Counted from the first letter of the stretch, positions 24,636-38,800 are shown. The stretch: DNA of 64,000 nt from Promerops cafer (GCA_013398275.1 VZSE01003113.1:1326641-1390640), one strand, 5' to 3'. Translations and numbers: made by a program. The notes: a model not told the origin generated them from the sequence alone.

Positions 24636-27600
24636 GATTTGGAGGGCTCCAGAGGCTTACCCCAACTTTTACCTTCTTTCACAAGGAATACCAGACATCT
24701 ACACCAAGCAATTATTTTATATAGTTTCCCTTTAGGTCATCTTGCAGCAGGAGGCCCACCCTGGGAATCACTCCAGTCCTAGCACATGGGGACTCTCAAC
24801 AGGCCAACACACTGAAGGACTGTTTCTGCTTTAGGCACTAGCAGTAGCAACCCGGGCCAATAAATCTTCTATCCTTCACAAACGAAAAATCAACCAGAAA
24901 AACCGGTACAAAATCTTATCTCAAAGTAGGTCAGCACTAGATTATCAGATGTCCTAAAGTCTATTTTTGTGCTTAATTGTACTCATCAGAAATCTACCAG
25001 ATTAGAAAATAATGGAAAGTTCTTTTTTCAATATGTAGATGGGAAAGGTGTCAGAAAGACAACAGATACTGCCAGCAATCACATGTAATAATTTGGAAGC
25101 ACATTACACCTTGAAATGAAGCATGTCTGTTAGTGTTCATACACATCACAGTGTCTGAGTTTATGTTTAAAGACCATAAATAATTATGCAGCCAAAGTAA
25201 TAAAGCACATGCAAGCTACTAACATAGAGACAGCATGACTACATCAGTCCAAACTGTCAGGTATAGTTTACAACTTCACAAAATTTTGGAAACAACAACT
25301 GTGAAAACTGGCTATCCACATGTAGCAGAAATTTCTTCTACTGGCTGAGATCAAGCACAGAGCTGAATCCCATATGTGTATTTTTGTGAGTATCTACACC
25401 AGAGGTATATATGCAGAAATACTAAGACCACCAAAGATATTTTTTTTATTTTGACAATTTCTAAAGCTTATTTAGATTTTTCTCTAACAGATGCAATGAC
25501 TAACAAAGCAATTTAAATCATTATGAGGATAATCCACTACCATTCAAAGTTTTTAATAATATCTATAGTTTTAAGACACATAGCAAAGTATGACCAATAC
25601 ACTCAAATTCAGCATATTGGTCAGTATATCTGGAAGATAACTTTTATTTATACTGATATCATGCAAAGGAAGACAGTGTAGTCAGATTACTCTGTGTGAA
25701 TGACATATTTATGAAAACGCATACATATATATATATAATTAAAATACTATGTACAAATAAATATCAACAAATTCTGTCAAAATCTAAATCTTTTTAAATT
25801 TATTCTTTGGAACAATATATACAAACTTCAGCTGTGATCTTGATCTCAGCCAGTGGAAGAGATTTGTCGGTACTCTCAAGTAGACATTTTTCACAGTTCT
25901 CATTTCCAAACTTCTGCAAAGTAATAGATCCCACCTGACAATTACTACTCATTTACTGTATTTCAAAATTGCTTTGTTCAGAAATCACATTGTGAAGTGT
26001 CAGCAACTATACTTTCTCATTAATTCAGATTACAATTTTTGTGTAGGGCATGTTTTGAGTTATCACTGGTTTTTAATTGTATATGTGATAAGTCAAACCA
26101 ACCAGATTCACAACTGACTGTGATTCTGTTGAAGACAGAAGAGCTTCCTCCCCCAAGCAGTGGTAGGTTCAGGATATTTCTGAGCAGACAGAATCATAAT
26201 CTTAGAGGTAATTCTCTAACATTTTATTGGCTTGGTTCTGTAAAACATGCAATAATTATGCCCATTCTCAGTATTAATTTTAACACTTTAGAATATTTTC
26301 AAATACATTTATTTCTGTTTGTTGGTTTCAGTTCCCTCATTTAGAACTTGAAGCCCTCGGCTGAGATTTTGAGGGGAAAGAGTCAATTCCCATCAGCTAC
26401 TGTGTTCTTTTCTCCTAACCAAAGGAAAAAACCTCCATTCCTCTCAAACCGCTGAAGGCTCAGGTTCTAGGCCGGAATCTGACAAGCAACGTGTTTGATG
26501 TTAACCACTTTCTCTTGGGTCTCTCTGTTGATCTGTCTCTGTGGGAGACAAGGGGACCATCACAATTCAGTTTCTCGCCCGGTGCTGTCCAAGGTAACGG
26601 CGCCCTGCCATGCTGGGCTGCCCCCGGGGCTGTTCCACGGCACACAACTCAGTACAACCAGGGAAAGCATTGCTTCACCAGCACTGCTGCCATGTTCTTG
26701 GGACTTGAATATCAAAGTCATGACTGAAACCTCTTCTCAGTTCTAAAGGCAAGACAACACATATAGATCCAAGTACCAGCTTTTCAGCTTCTCCGAATCT
26801 CAACAGGCCCCCTCAAAACAACTCAAACCAAGCAAAGGTTAATATCTGTGCTTAAAGATCCTGTGAAATTTTGGCAAACGTCTAATCACAGTAATTCAAA
26901 ATGCATCATACATTATTTTAAGCTCCCTTAAACTTCCCAGAAACAAGCCTAATTGGTGTCTCAATAAGTCTGGTAAAGTCAAAATTGCAAGGGCACTAAA
27001 GTTGCATTTTTAACAGAGACTGCATGCAACCACAAAGATCTACTTTGCAGGAAGGGAGAAAAAGAGATCTGTGTGCATGTTTGCATACACCTTCACTGTT
27101 TCAGGCAATGTATAATAATTTCCTTTGTGAATAGCTATAAAGTTATTGTAGCATTAAAGCTGGATAGACCTACAGTAATGGTATTTCCTGACATTTCCAA
27201 ATGTTAAAAGGTCAACAAAAACAGTACGTATGGAAACAATCTCTTGTCATTACATTCTATAGCATGAATTAAATAAACATTTCCTCTTTTTTCTCCCTTC
27301 TCCTGTCATTCAGTGTAAAAATCTAAACTACGCTATGCCTCCAAAACAGCATGAAGGCAATAAGAGCTTTAATTAAAGAAGAATTCAATAAAAACAATCT
27401 ATTCAGTTTCAGTCAGATCCACTTCACTTACTAAGAGATAATGAAATTACAGCAGTAACCACTGACTTAAACATGAATTTGTCCAGAGAAACTCTTCCTC
27501 AAAAGGAAACTTCTAGTAGCAAGAGCCACCCATCCCTAACCAGTACACAGACTTTTAACACATTGTGTTTACTGCCTTTGCTTTACACATTGTGTGAGAG

Positions 27601-27798
27601 CCCAGGTCCCAGTGAAGTATTAAAGTTCTGACACTGCCTTGTACACACTGACAAGCCCATCAACAATAACTTTTTTACTGCTTTTGGGATCAGAGTAGGA
27701 TCCACCCGCTCCTAACATCAGCCTTAATCTCGATAGGTCACACATTAATAGACAGCTCAGCGTTGGGATGATCAGCATAGATGGGCAATGCCCATAAA
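24636..27798. other. Intergenic, no gene seen
   Basis: Strongly AT-rich at 24900-26350. A brief CpG-richer spot at about 26578-26640. Nothing else recognisable. Confidence 0.6.
25725..25736. repeat. (AT)6 microsatellite
   Basis: Short AT dinucleotide run in an AT-rich segment. Confidence 0.85.
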
Positions 27799-28380
27799 AT
27801 CCCAGAATCATTTAGATTGGAAAGGACCTCCAGGATCGTCAAGTCCAACCTGTGATCAAACACCATGTCAACAAAACCAAAGCACTGAGTGCCACGTCCA
27901 TATTTCTTAATATCTCTGAGAATGGTGACTCCACCACTCCCCTGGGCAGCCCTTTCCAATGCTTAACCAGCCTTTCAGTGAAGAAATTCTTCCTGATGTT
28001 TAACCTGAACTCTCCCTGGCACAACATGAGGCCATGTTCTCTTGTCCTGTCACTGGTTGCCTGGGAGAAGAGGCCAACCCCCACTTGGCTACACCCTCCT
28101 TTCAGGCAGTTGTAGAGAGTGACAAGGTCTGCCCTGAGCCTTCTTTTCTCCAGGCTAAACAACCCCAGCTGCCTCAGCTGCTCCTCAAATTATTCACTCT
28201 CCAGATCCTTCACCAGCTCTGTTGCCCTTCTCTGGACATGCTCCAGCACCCCAGTGCCTTTCTTGCTGTGAGGGACCCAGAACTGGACACAGGACTCAAG
28301 CTGAGGCCTCACCAGTGCTGAACACAGAGGGAGCAATGTCACAGCCTGACTGTCTGGTCCAGGAGAGAAATGCTGTTTTT
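27799..28380 (-). mobile_element. CR1 LINE, 5'-truncated, C-terminal reverse-transcriptase end
   Basis: Minus-strand CR1 fragment of about 580 bases. Reading from about 28387 it encodes CR1 words such as LVRPQLESCVQFWVP, VLEHVQRRATELVKDLE, LGLFSLEKRRLRADLVTLYN and GVGLFSQATSDRTREHGLM. These all stay in one frame, with a single interior stop (TAA) just before 28190. The 3' tail ends near AATGATTCTGGGAT at about 27800. Upstream ORF2 and ORF1 are missing, so it cannot move by itself. The relatively clean frame suggests a moderately young insertion. Confidence 0.92.
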
Positions 28381-28660
28381 GCAGCATGGATCTGAGACAC
28401 TAGCTCTGCACAGAGAACAGAGGTTGCCCTTTCTTAATAGCTTCTTATATTTCCAGACAGAATGGATAATATCTTCAGTGTGTTAAGCTGTAAATATTAT
28501 TTCATGTAAAATCTTCGTGGACACAAGGATGATCTGCCAGAGCACGACTGGGCTAAAACACTGAAGCTGTGACTTATCAGACCTGATATTGTAGGCTGGA
28601 ACAAGAATAACTAACACAGCAGGTTCCATGAAGGGCTGTCAATAAACTTTGGCAGTGGCA

Positions 28661-28703
28661 TATAGTAGGCATTGCCAGACTGTTGGCAGCAATGCCTACT
28701 ATA
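28661..28703. repeat. 15-bp perfect inverted repeat (hairpin)
   Basis: Arms TATAGTAGGCATTGC (28661-28675) and GCAATGCCTACTATA (28689-28703) are exact reverse complements with a 13-base spacer. Inside the spacer CCA and TGG can extend the stem. It lies about 280 bases beyond the 5' end of the 27.8 kb CR1. Function unknown. Confidence 0.95.
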
Positions 28704-30689
28704 AAAGCAATAGCACTGTGAAGTTCTCTGAAGCTGGGTATGAACAGAACCCTTTTGCATGATGAGACTGAAAGGCTCCAAACAGGACAAGCACTGCAGT
28801 GCAAGAGGAGTGGAGATGTGTATTGCCTAGGGAGAATGAGAGACTGACCTGCTGTATCACCCTGGAGACTTCTGTGTTCAGAAGCATATGGCTGTAATGT
28901 GCAGCAGGTGTGAAGAACTACAATAGCAAGAAAGGGTGAGGTAGAATAACTTTCATGAAAGCCCCTCACTTTGGGCCACTATTATCATTATTTCTTAGGT
29001 TTGCTGAAGTTCAGGGTGAAAGAGCCAGTCTTCCTCTGGATAAACTACAGAAGTCACTTAGCTCCTTTATGGATCCATGTAAAGAAATTCATGTCCACCA
29101 CTTCTCTATTGTTATGGACTTCCATCACCAACCATTTAATACCATGTTTTGGTTGTCTCTATCCCAGTTTTCCATTTCTCACTCTTGAGTGACCTCACTT
29201 TGTCTGAAAATGATGACAATATTCAGGCAAATACATCAGGAACACTTGCATTAAGTACAGACACTAAGTCCCCTGGATGAGGAATTCAAAGTGGTGCTTT
29301 ATGCTGCCAACACAGTGGGACAAGGCCCTGGGACCATCAGTCTCATGTTACAATGGCACCGGATGATAACAACCACCCAGAGACAAAGAGGCAATAGCAA
29401 ACTGAAGATCTGGTCAACAAATCAGTGCTATGAGAGCCCTGATGGAGTATGTCTGAAGGAGCAGGCAATTCTGTCAAAGTCACTAAGAGAGACTTGGAAA
29501 TGTCTTCTGCTGCCAATTTGTTTCATTGCTGCAAATGAGTTTCCTGTGCTTTCTCTACGTCTAAATACATAAATAAATAGATAAATAACTTGGTCTGTAT
29601 CAGGGATGTTTCTCACTTCGTCACCAGTTTCTTTCTTCTTCAGAAAATAACCTGGTAAAGCAAAAGTAAAAAGGCAGATTTCTAAAGTGGCACCACCACC
29701 ACCTCTGTGCTGTCCAAAATGCACCCCCTCAGGCAGTACAACCACACCAAGTTCTATTCCCCTCCAAAAAAAACAGCTGTGTCTGTTGGGGAATACCACA
29801 TGTTGTTGTTCAGCTTTGATTATGTTGCAAGGCCAGTTTACTATAGGCATCCTTAATGCTTTTGGTACAGCTCACCAACAACATCTAGAGAACAGCCTGA
29901 TGTAGTGAAATTCTGCTTTGTTCTCATGTTTTGTGTGGGTGTGAAAATAACTTCTCCTGTGGCCCTCTGCTTTCATAATTGGTGCTGCTTCTCTTGTACC
30001 ACATCTGAAACAGGACCTGAAAACTGTATCCCTCCTAAAGAGAAGCTATTTGCCACACTGGCTTTGGCACTTCTTGGCCTTCTAGACATCTGTTATCTTC
30101 AAATTATTTTCCACAGACAGAAAATGCATGAATCCATACAGTGCGTTGTTACTTCTGTCACCCTCTCTGTCCTAGGGTAATTTTTTCTTCTGGAGGACAA
30201 ATTACTTCTGGAAACATCTAGAAACATCTGGAATAAGGCATTCTTACCATTTAGACCCACTGCTTTCAGCTGCACAGTAGCACACACCTAATCTATGTGC
30301 AGAGGATGACACTTCACCTTTCACCAGACACGTAGCCTCACATACGAAATGGAAAAAGGAGAGGGTCTGCTAAAGTAACTGTTCAGAGCATAAACTGCTG
30401 GTTAGATCTTCAAACACACCCCATACCCCTCAGTTTAGAGAAAGACACATGAGGCTCTGATGACAGATTAGGGTCAGCTTCAGGAAGTTCCATCCCAAGC
30501 TTTCTTTCCAGGACCTGGACCCAGAATGAATACGGTAGGAAAAGCCTTCCTAATAAGTCAAACTCTTTCTTCTTTCACTAAATAAACCAAACATTTTTCT
30601 AACCTGTATTGTTTCTGGCTCTGCTCACTGCTCAGCCCCTTATTACAGCTTACTCCAAAATTCCTTACTGGGTGTTTGGCAGAGTGAGT
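28704..30689. other. Intergenic, no gene seen
   Basis: Includes a short AAATA-type simple patch at about 29565-29590. No gene or repeat family recognised. Confidence 0.6.
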
Positions 30690-31570
30690 ATGATCTATAG
30701 CGTGACCTTGCAATTCAGTGCACTGCTGTCATTCTGCATAATGCACTGTAAAGCGTAGCTTTTATTGGAAATGAAGCTGCATATATAAACACTCTTATAT
30801 TAATGTGAAGCAAAACATTTTGCATTACCAATATGCAGATACATTTTGGGAGAAATTAGTTACTAGGGAGCCAAAAAAACCAAGCAGTGATGTGCCTGTA
30901 TTATTTTGATCCTTTAGAAATGTAGCCAGTGTCTGTCTAATAAGTTTTTTTCAGTTTTGTAGTCTTTCATTAGGGGGAAGATTTGTTTGCATACTATGGA
31001 AAGCTGAAGGCGATTAAACCCTTCTCTGGAGCTCTTTTTGTCCACTTGAGCTTCAACCCTCTGCTCCACTACAATGTCTATAGATAGACACAAATTGCAT
31101 TAAGTAAGGAAAAAGCAAAGTGAATCCAGTTTTGCAAACCTGATGAAAGATGAGCTGTGCTTTAGTTATCTAAGTGCAACCTCTTCGTCTCTACCATAGT
31201 AGCTTTACTTTTCTTACATATGCTGTCTGACAGCTTGTTGAAAAACCATCTTGCTAATGTATGCACTCTAACATGCTTTAATTTCATGCTTTTTCAGTCT
31301 GATATTAATTGACCCATCACTACTCGTTCAGAATTCAAGGCTGACTGCCTCCAGTGCACTTAAAAATCATATGGGCAAAATTCATAGGCATCAGCTTTGC
31401 ATACCATACAGCATGAAGAGGTGACAGTACCAATTATGTGTCTGGAAGGAGACGCTCCAGCCAGGCTACAGACAGTTAGCTAATATTATTCCAATCTGTC
31501 ATTTTGAGAGAGAATAAACCTGTCGTGATCATCAGCTGTGTAAAGGGCTGGGATCATTAGGCTAACTCTG
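30690..31570. other. Possible conserved noncoding segment
   Basis: Repeat-free segment, with text such as TTAATTGACCCATCACTACT at about 31306 and TCGTGATCATCAGCTGTG at about 31523 that resembles conserved developmental enhancers in composition. Assigned by appearance only. Confidence 0.22.
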
Positions 31571-33215
31571 GCAGTATCATGCTGGTTGGGTTGGTTTTGC
31601 AGTAACAATGCTCACAGTCATTCAGTCAAATACTTGTGCCAGAACTTTCACCCCCAGAAAATGCTGCTCCTCCTTTACGAGGACCTTGATGCTTTGCTTT
31701 ACAGGTTGCACTCTCACATCTGGCACCCCTTGGAGAGCCAGCAATAGGCATTCAACCTGGTCTCTGTAGCAGACCACTCCCAGAAATGCTGTTTGCTCCA
31801 GAAAATATACCCCAAAACAAAAATAAGAGAGAACATAATGAAAAACACAGAGCCAGAGGATAGGAAATACAGCTGCTTACTCCTGCCTCCATTACTTCCA
31901 GGCCATCCCTGCAATATGGGTTTCATTAATGGCTCAGAGACAACACTGCAGAATTACAAGTTCAAGATGTTATTGGAAAAATCACCCATGACATTTTATA
32001 TGGCTTGGGACAGGGGTGGGGAAGAGTTGTTTTTTTCTTTTTTTTTTACTTCAAGAAAAAAAATTATTAGGTGCATTGTAACACTGGCAACAATTGGGCT
32101 GTAAGTGAAAATATGCATATGCACTTAACCAATAGCGAAAACTTTGTGTTCAGCTTTTCCAAAAATAGAAAAATAAAAGGCATAAATATGAGACATAAGC
32201 TGGGTTTGAGTGGCTGAGTACAACTCCTGAATTTGCTCAGCTGAGAGGCCTTTGGATCAGGGTCAGTCTCTTCATCTGTGCTTAGACACAGATTGATGGA
32301 GCACCCATCCCCTATTCATAGTTTTCTACTAACTCACATGAACAGTTACTTCACAGTGTCATCATATTTGAAAGTCGGGTACTATAACAATAAAGCATAA
32401 TGATATCAGACAGCATGATGTAAGTGAACTATTAAAATACAATCTTTACATTGAGAAATATATGGACTTCACCTAAAAATGGGCTTTCAACTTGGCCAAT
32501 TACCAAAGATTCAGAAATACAAAACAATTGTATGAAATCAGAGTGGAAATAAGACAGTAAAGTTCTGAAACTACCTCCAAGACACTAATTAGTATTTGAG
32601 GCTGCTGTACAGCCAGCCCCAGCACTGGCCTTGCAGCCCAAATAACTGCTACATCCATTGCAGCTGAGCCTGGCTGTGGTGGCAGCCGGGCACCAGTGCC
32701 AGGCTCAACCCTTTGACCATGCAGCCTCAGCTGTGACCGTGCCCCACCACACACCCTGTGCTCCAGGACACCCAGATCTCCACCACTCAGACACGTGTTT
32801 TATTCATGGCTGGCAAAATAGAATAATTTTACAAAGCCTGAATTTGCTAGTCAAGAAGAACCCTTCCCAGTGTGTAGCACGATACCGTGGCCTCAGCTGG
32901 GCACAGCCTGACAAAGCCCAGCCCCTCTCAGCCTCGCTGAGGTTATCCTGCTTCTCTCAGCAAGCACTTAGGAGAGCACAATGGGGCTGCCTGCACTTAA
33001 CAGCCCCCTAGAGAGCTGTTAATGAACCAATCCTACTGGATACATCCCCTGAAATGAAGAACAGCAAGAAATGTTTCAACTGATGACTTACTCTGCTGCA
33101 GTCCATGACAAACTGACAACTCATGTTCCACCTCCTGAGAGAGGACAGGACCTGTCCAATGAATGCAGACTGTCTAGTCTCTTGCATTGCATCTACAAAG
33201 CTAAAAAAGTCAATT

Positions 33216-33306
33216 AAGAGGCCTCTATTCTAGAGTATATTTATGCATAAATATTCTAGAGTAGGCAAACTCTATATATACATTCCATATATACTCTATG
33301 TATTCA
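33216..33306. repeat. AT-rich palindrome with flanking direct repeats
   Basis: The perfect 18-base palindrome ATATTTATGCATAAATAT (33237-33254) is flanked by direct copies of TTCTAGAGTA. It is followed by a second imperfect AT inverted repeat around CTATATATAC...ATATACTCTAT. Confidence 0.85.
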
Positions 33307-33486
33307 TGCCATAACAAGTTTCCTTGGGCATTTGTGGTGAGCTGTCCTGGTACTACTTGTTAGAGAAAACATTGGATACTGAAAGTCTGCTTAGGTCTTC
33401 TCACACACTACTGATGTAAGAATATTAAACTCAACCCTCCAGTCTTGCATTATATGTTCTTTGCCTGATTATTTTTTAATTGTTTT

Positions 33487-33500
33487 TGTGTGTGTGTGTG
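33487..33500. repeat. (TG)7 microsatellite
   Basis: Seven perfect TG units. Confidence 0.9.
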
Positions 33501-33539
33501 CACAAATCCCAAGGCATATTGAAAATTAGGATTCCTGTC

Positions 33540-33790
33540 CCATGCCAGTGTGGGCACATGATTTGTTTACATGCTCATTTAAAAATGCGAGTCTTGTCAT
33601 TTCAATCTGCTACAGTAATTTAGCTCTAATGTGCAACTGGTGCCAGGGGTTTGAAGGGTTATTTTTCCTCTCTGTGGACAAACTGCTATATTGTGGTTAC
33701 ATTCCTACTTAGTGGCATGAAGCCACTTAAAAGAGCTAACCTGCTTTATGCAAATGTTAACAATAACAATTTTCTGGTAATACTATTCTG
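33540..33790. other. Possible conserved noncoding segment
   Basis: Repeat-free DNA containing a forkhead-like TTGTTTACAT (about 33563), a POU octamer ATGCAAAT (about 33749) and AACAATAACAAT Sox-like words. Enhancer function is an inference. Confidence 0.22.
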
Positions 33791-35800
33791 CTTAAAATAG
33801 AAAATCAACTGCTGCTGTTACAAAAATATGCAGGTACTCTGACCCATGGTGTGATGGCAGAGAGTACTCCTCTGCTTGCATCTCTGTCACAGTAAAAAGC
33901 TTGGCATGAGCTCTGAAATAACTAGATTGCTCTGGATATGTTTGCAAATAAAATGAGCATACTGTTAGCTCAATGTAATTGTCTCTCACAGCATTCCCCA
34001 TGCTTTTCCTTTCCCATAGTACGACAGAGAGCAACAAAGGAATCCAGTACTACGCACCCTAGTTAAAGGAGCATCAGCAGCAGACTTGGAGGCAGGTAGA
34101 CAGCTCTGAGGCCAAAGCAGAGGCCCAAAGCATACCAAAGGGTAAGAAAAGACCTGGCAACTGGGTGCCACGTCTAGAAGATGTATAACTTCATCTTGCA
34201 GATGCTGAGCTGAGTGGCCAGAGCAGTTGTCTTCAATTATGGTGAGAGCCAAAGGGTGGAGAGAAACAAAGAGGGTAATGAGAACTAGATGCTGCTCTGC
34301 CAGTTCCTGAAAGATTATATGTTTATTCATTTAGTTAGTTACCAAAACACCAAGTGTTTTCAAGAGAAATCTAAACTTTGTATATGTCTGGGTGCAATAC
34401 AAGCACACTAAGTAATCTGCATGCAAGACAGTAGTTAGCTACAGTGAATGGCAATGTTACTGATGTTTATTATTTATAACACCCTCTTGGTCAAAATCCA
34501 GGATTCTGGCATATGTTCTGAGGCATTATGAAATCCCCCAAAGTTATCATCACAAGTAACTCAGAGATTATTGTCTGCAGAACACCAAGAATGTGCTTTG
34601 TAGAACACACTGTCCTTGTCTTAAATGCTTATATTCCTGTTTGAAATGCCACTTGTCAGGAGGGAGGACATTTGTCCATGGAAAGTTTAAGGTCAGTAAT
34701 GGCATGATTTATTGCAGAAACATCATGACTCTGCTCAGGAGACATTGGCAACTCTTCAGGAAATGTTGATTAGATAGTGAAAATCTTAGCTTTCTTCTTT
34801 GTGGAACAATACACTCTAACTGGGTTCTTTGTACTGAAACATATTGTATATATGAAGCAAATGACAGGCAGAGAACATTGACTCAGATGGAGAAGAGACT
34901 TAACTCGTCCTCAGCACCTCCTGCTTTCAGCATTGCCTTAAGCCATGCAAAACATCTCTTTGAGGCACAGGCAGTACAGCTACAAATAAAAAGTCAGGCC
35001 ATTTTTAGCTCTCACCCAGTGAGTCTCCACAGCTGATGTCATTCACAGCTCCCCTTTCTGCACTGCCTCAGGTTTAAGTGTAACTTACTCCCAAGGCTGT
35101 GCCTCTCCCCACTGTTAGATCTGCTGTCACAGGGCATCATCCCTCCCTTCCTGCTGTCCATCACTGGGTTTGGGTCTGGGCACCACTGTCCACCACCTTT
35201 CTCAGTGCAGCAGCTCCAGAAGGCCGATTGCTGCTCAAAGCATCCCGAGGAGTCAGACCAAAACCAAGCTCTACCAGCCTGCAGGATTTGTCTTACCATG
35301 CAAGGGCAAGTTTCACTGTTGGCACACTGGCATCTTGTGATTAATGTTTTTCCCTTTGCTGTATCAGGTCTGGTTTAAGTTGTAGATGTTAATAGTTAAT
35401 GCTGCCCTTTTACTTAATCCAAGCCACCTTGAAAACTCTGGGTGGCATTAAATAACAAAGTATGTGCAATAAAATAAATGGATTGTATATACTACTAGGA
35501 TAACATTCTTTAAATGGTTGGAATCTCAAATGAAGCATGAATAAGGAGCAGCCTAACGCCTTTGCAGTTAGACAAATCTGAACCAGACAGACTATGGGTA
35601 CTTGGCTTTTCAGATGTAAGAAATCAGTAATTTTATTTGTCAGAACCTACAGTAGGCTTTGAATGTTTTTCTTATTCCTTGACTAAAATAATAAATCAAA
35701 GAAATTCATGGTGTCATATGCAAATAGAGACACTACCAGTTCAAAACAGAAGGAATACAGCTTAAGGCCCAGCTCTCTGAAATCTCAACCTTTTAAATGT

Positions 35801-35815
35801 AAAAAAAAAAAAAAN
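35801..35815. repeat. A14 homopolymer ending in an ambiguous base
   Basis: Fourteen A residues followed by N at 35815, the only ambiguous base I noticed in the window. It marks uncertain base calling at a homopolymer. Confidence 0.95.
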
Positions 35816-38800
35816 ATGATTAATTTTGCTACCAGTTCCAGCAAAACGTGGACATAATAAATTACAGCAAAGACAGAACTATGATTCTCATGTCTGGATA
35901 TCCACCTAATGCTGTGGGCAGCAGCACTACAAACTGTGCCCATAAGACTCATTCTTCTGGTGGATTGAGTATCTTTTGCTAAGCCTTCAAAGTTTCAAAA
36001 CATGCTGTTCTGAAGTCCACAGCCTTTTGAATCAGTGGTTTGTGAAAATAATTCACAACACACAATGGTTCGAGTACTATGGTATATAACACAGTGTACT
36101 GGCTGTATCAATCATAGCCTTAGTGTCAAGGACACTCTGAGTTTAATACAAATTGTTTGCCAAAGGAGAACATCACCTGGAAAGAAGAGAGGTTACTTAA
36201 AGTTTTTCTTCCAGATCAATGAATGCCTTACTTTTGAAGGTTACTTTTACCACCAAGTTGTTCACATGTGCAGGGCTATAAAAAATTCCACCACTGGAGT
36301 TCGAGATATTTAAAAATTAACAGGCAGAATCCTAGCCAAGGAAGTATTTTATCTTTGTAGACAGAACTTGGTAAACTAAGTTTCACATTTTCCTCAATCA
36401 ATTTCTGCTCCTGATGGAATATGTAGATGATAAACACATCATGCTGTTCAAAAGATGGCTGTCAAAGATGCTTACTTCTGCAAATATAAATATAGACCCT
36501 GATTTAGGAAATGAACACAGCATCTTATGTTTTTGTGGTTAATTTTTTTAACTCCAACCATGATGAAAATCTTGAACAACCAATTCATAATTTATACCTT
36601 TGCCATGTATGGGCAATTTGATAAAACTAGAACTGTTAACTAGAAAAAGTATTTATTTCTCCCTCTAGCTCCATTTTATCCTATTTACAATCTGGTAATC
36701 TGGTTTAAGATAGTTTATAGATTTATAGGAGTCATATGTGGTCAAACAAAGAACACACCCTTGAAAATATATATTTGAAGTATTGTCTCAAAATAATAAG
36801 TTATGTTTATTTACCTAGAACCTGTCTCACACATGTAAAGTATCAAGAGTCATTTGAAACTTAAAGATCCATAATAAAATTCTGAACAAGAAAAATAAAG
36901 GCTATGAACATATGCTTACAACCACTCTATAATTATCAACAAGGCTTTCTTTATGAAACTCCTGTTTCTCTTAGTTGCTGCTTTATTTAAATCCACACAG
37001 GACCACAGAAAGGGAAACATCTCAGTTCCTGTGTAAAGTACAATCTTTTCCCTCGATGGCAAGAGGAAAATCATGCTGCATAAGAATTCTTTAATATATT
37101 TGCCTTTAGAGTTTATTGACTTTACTTCTACTGGTATTCTACCATATAGGAATAACATTTAGTTACCAAAACTGAATCCCTGCTGATTTAAAAACCCATC
37201 CATTCAACAACAGTTTTGAATGAGTTGTATTAATTTAAGCAGTATGAAGTTAGCTGGACAGAGCACTAGGTGAACTAACTATATTTTAAAGGTCTCTTTC
37301 TTAAAAAGAGGGGGGAAATCAAGCCTAAAAACATGCACCATAAATCAGGATTCAGTGACTGAAAGGTGGAGCAAACATCCCACTGGGAAAATAAATCAAG
37401 TTAGTACTTGAATTGGTATCATCTTAGAACATCTTTCAACTTTATTTATTAGGTAGCTGAATGATTTTATCTTATCCATGTGTAGTCATCTAGTCCTGCC
37501 TGTATCAAGCTGTTCCAGACAGCATCTCTCAGAGCAGTAGCCTGTACTGTGTTGGAAAGAGGCTACCATTGATGAATATGGTTTTGATTTTGGAAAAGTG
37601 AGCTGTCTGTCTTTATCATGGATTAAGGTATCATTCGAAGGCACACAGTACGCTTGGCTCAGAGCGGGGCAAGGTAGTCTCCATCCCCAGCAGCCCTGCA
37701 GCCAGGCTTCCCATCTGGTTCTCATAAGGCTCCCCAGCTACATTTCATCCTGTAAGCTGAAGAGACGATGCTAGATTAAAAGCAGGCCCAGCAGTGATAG
37801 GTTTCAGCAGTTGGGGCAGGTATTCTAATTATGTAACACATGTAGTCATTTCTGGTACATAAATTGGCTTCTTACTGGTACGTATTTTATTGGTACCAGT
37901 TTCTCCAACAACAGGCATGCTAAGGTAAATGAAACCTTCACCAGCCCATCAGGGTAAGGAAAATTTCTGCGTTTTTTGCCTCTTTAGTCCACTTCTAACT
38001 ATCTTTTCATTAAATACTAGAAGACTAGGAAATACAACCTGCTTAAACCCTTGCAGCCCCAAAGATGTCATTTCCCTGGGCAGGGAAATGGGAACAAGAG
38101 GACTCATATTTTCTAAACCCCATCTTGTCACTCCATTTTCAACACTGCAGCCTCCACTTTGAAACACAGTTCACCCTGGCACAGATCCTCAAGCTCACAC
38201 AAAGCCCCCCAGAGCTCAGTGGGACTCAAGGCCTGCAAGCTTCCTAATAGGCAGATCCCATTGCAGCACTGGGGACAACTGTACCAGAAAAATGTGATTT
38301 AGAGTTGCCCTAGGTACTATTTCAAGAGCAGCATACAAAGCCTTGTAGCAAGCATTACACTTGCTCAGCGATACCCTTCTGTGTATTGAATGGAGTTACT
38401 TCCATTGTTTTTGAAATATAAATGATTTATTTAGGCCCATGTTCAGGAATGCATTCAAGTATAATTTTAAATAAAATAAGCTAGAAATAGAATAAAATAA
38501 ATAATCTAAAGTACATTGAAGTATCTGGCATAGAATTTTTCTGAAACTTTTTTAGTAGTTAAAACAGAGCAGAATTAATAAACATCCTAATGCAAAGAAT
38601 CACATGGTTTGTCTAGTAAATAAAAGGTAAATAGCCTCTCTCAGTTGAATAGGGACACTTTTAAAACAAAACCTCTCCAAAATCAAAACAAAGTCAGTTT
38701 GCTGGAAGTGGTGCAAGCCAGAGGTGACTGTGTATGCTGTATCTCTGCTGTAATGGAAGAAGCATCAACCCTTTATGTGTTCCCCAGATAACTGGGTTTA

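Noticed and set aside
29428..29850. 140-codon minus-strand open frame
   Set aside because: Runs through A-rich simple sequence and matches no family.
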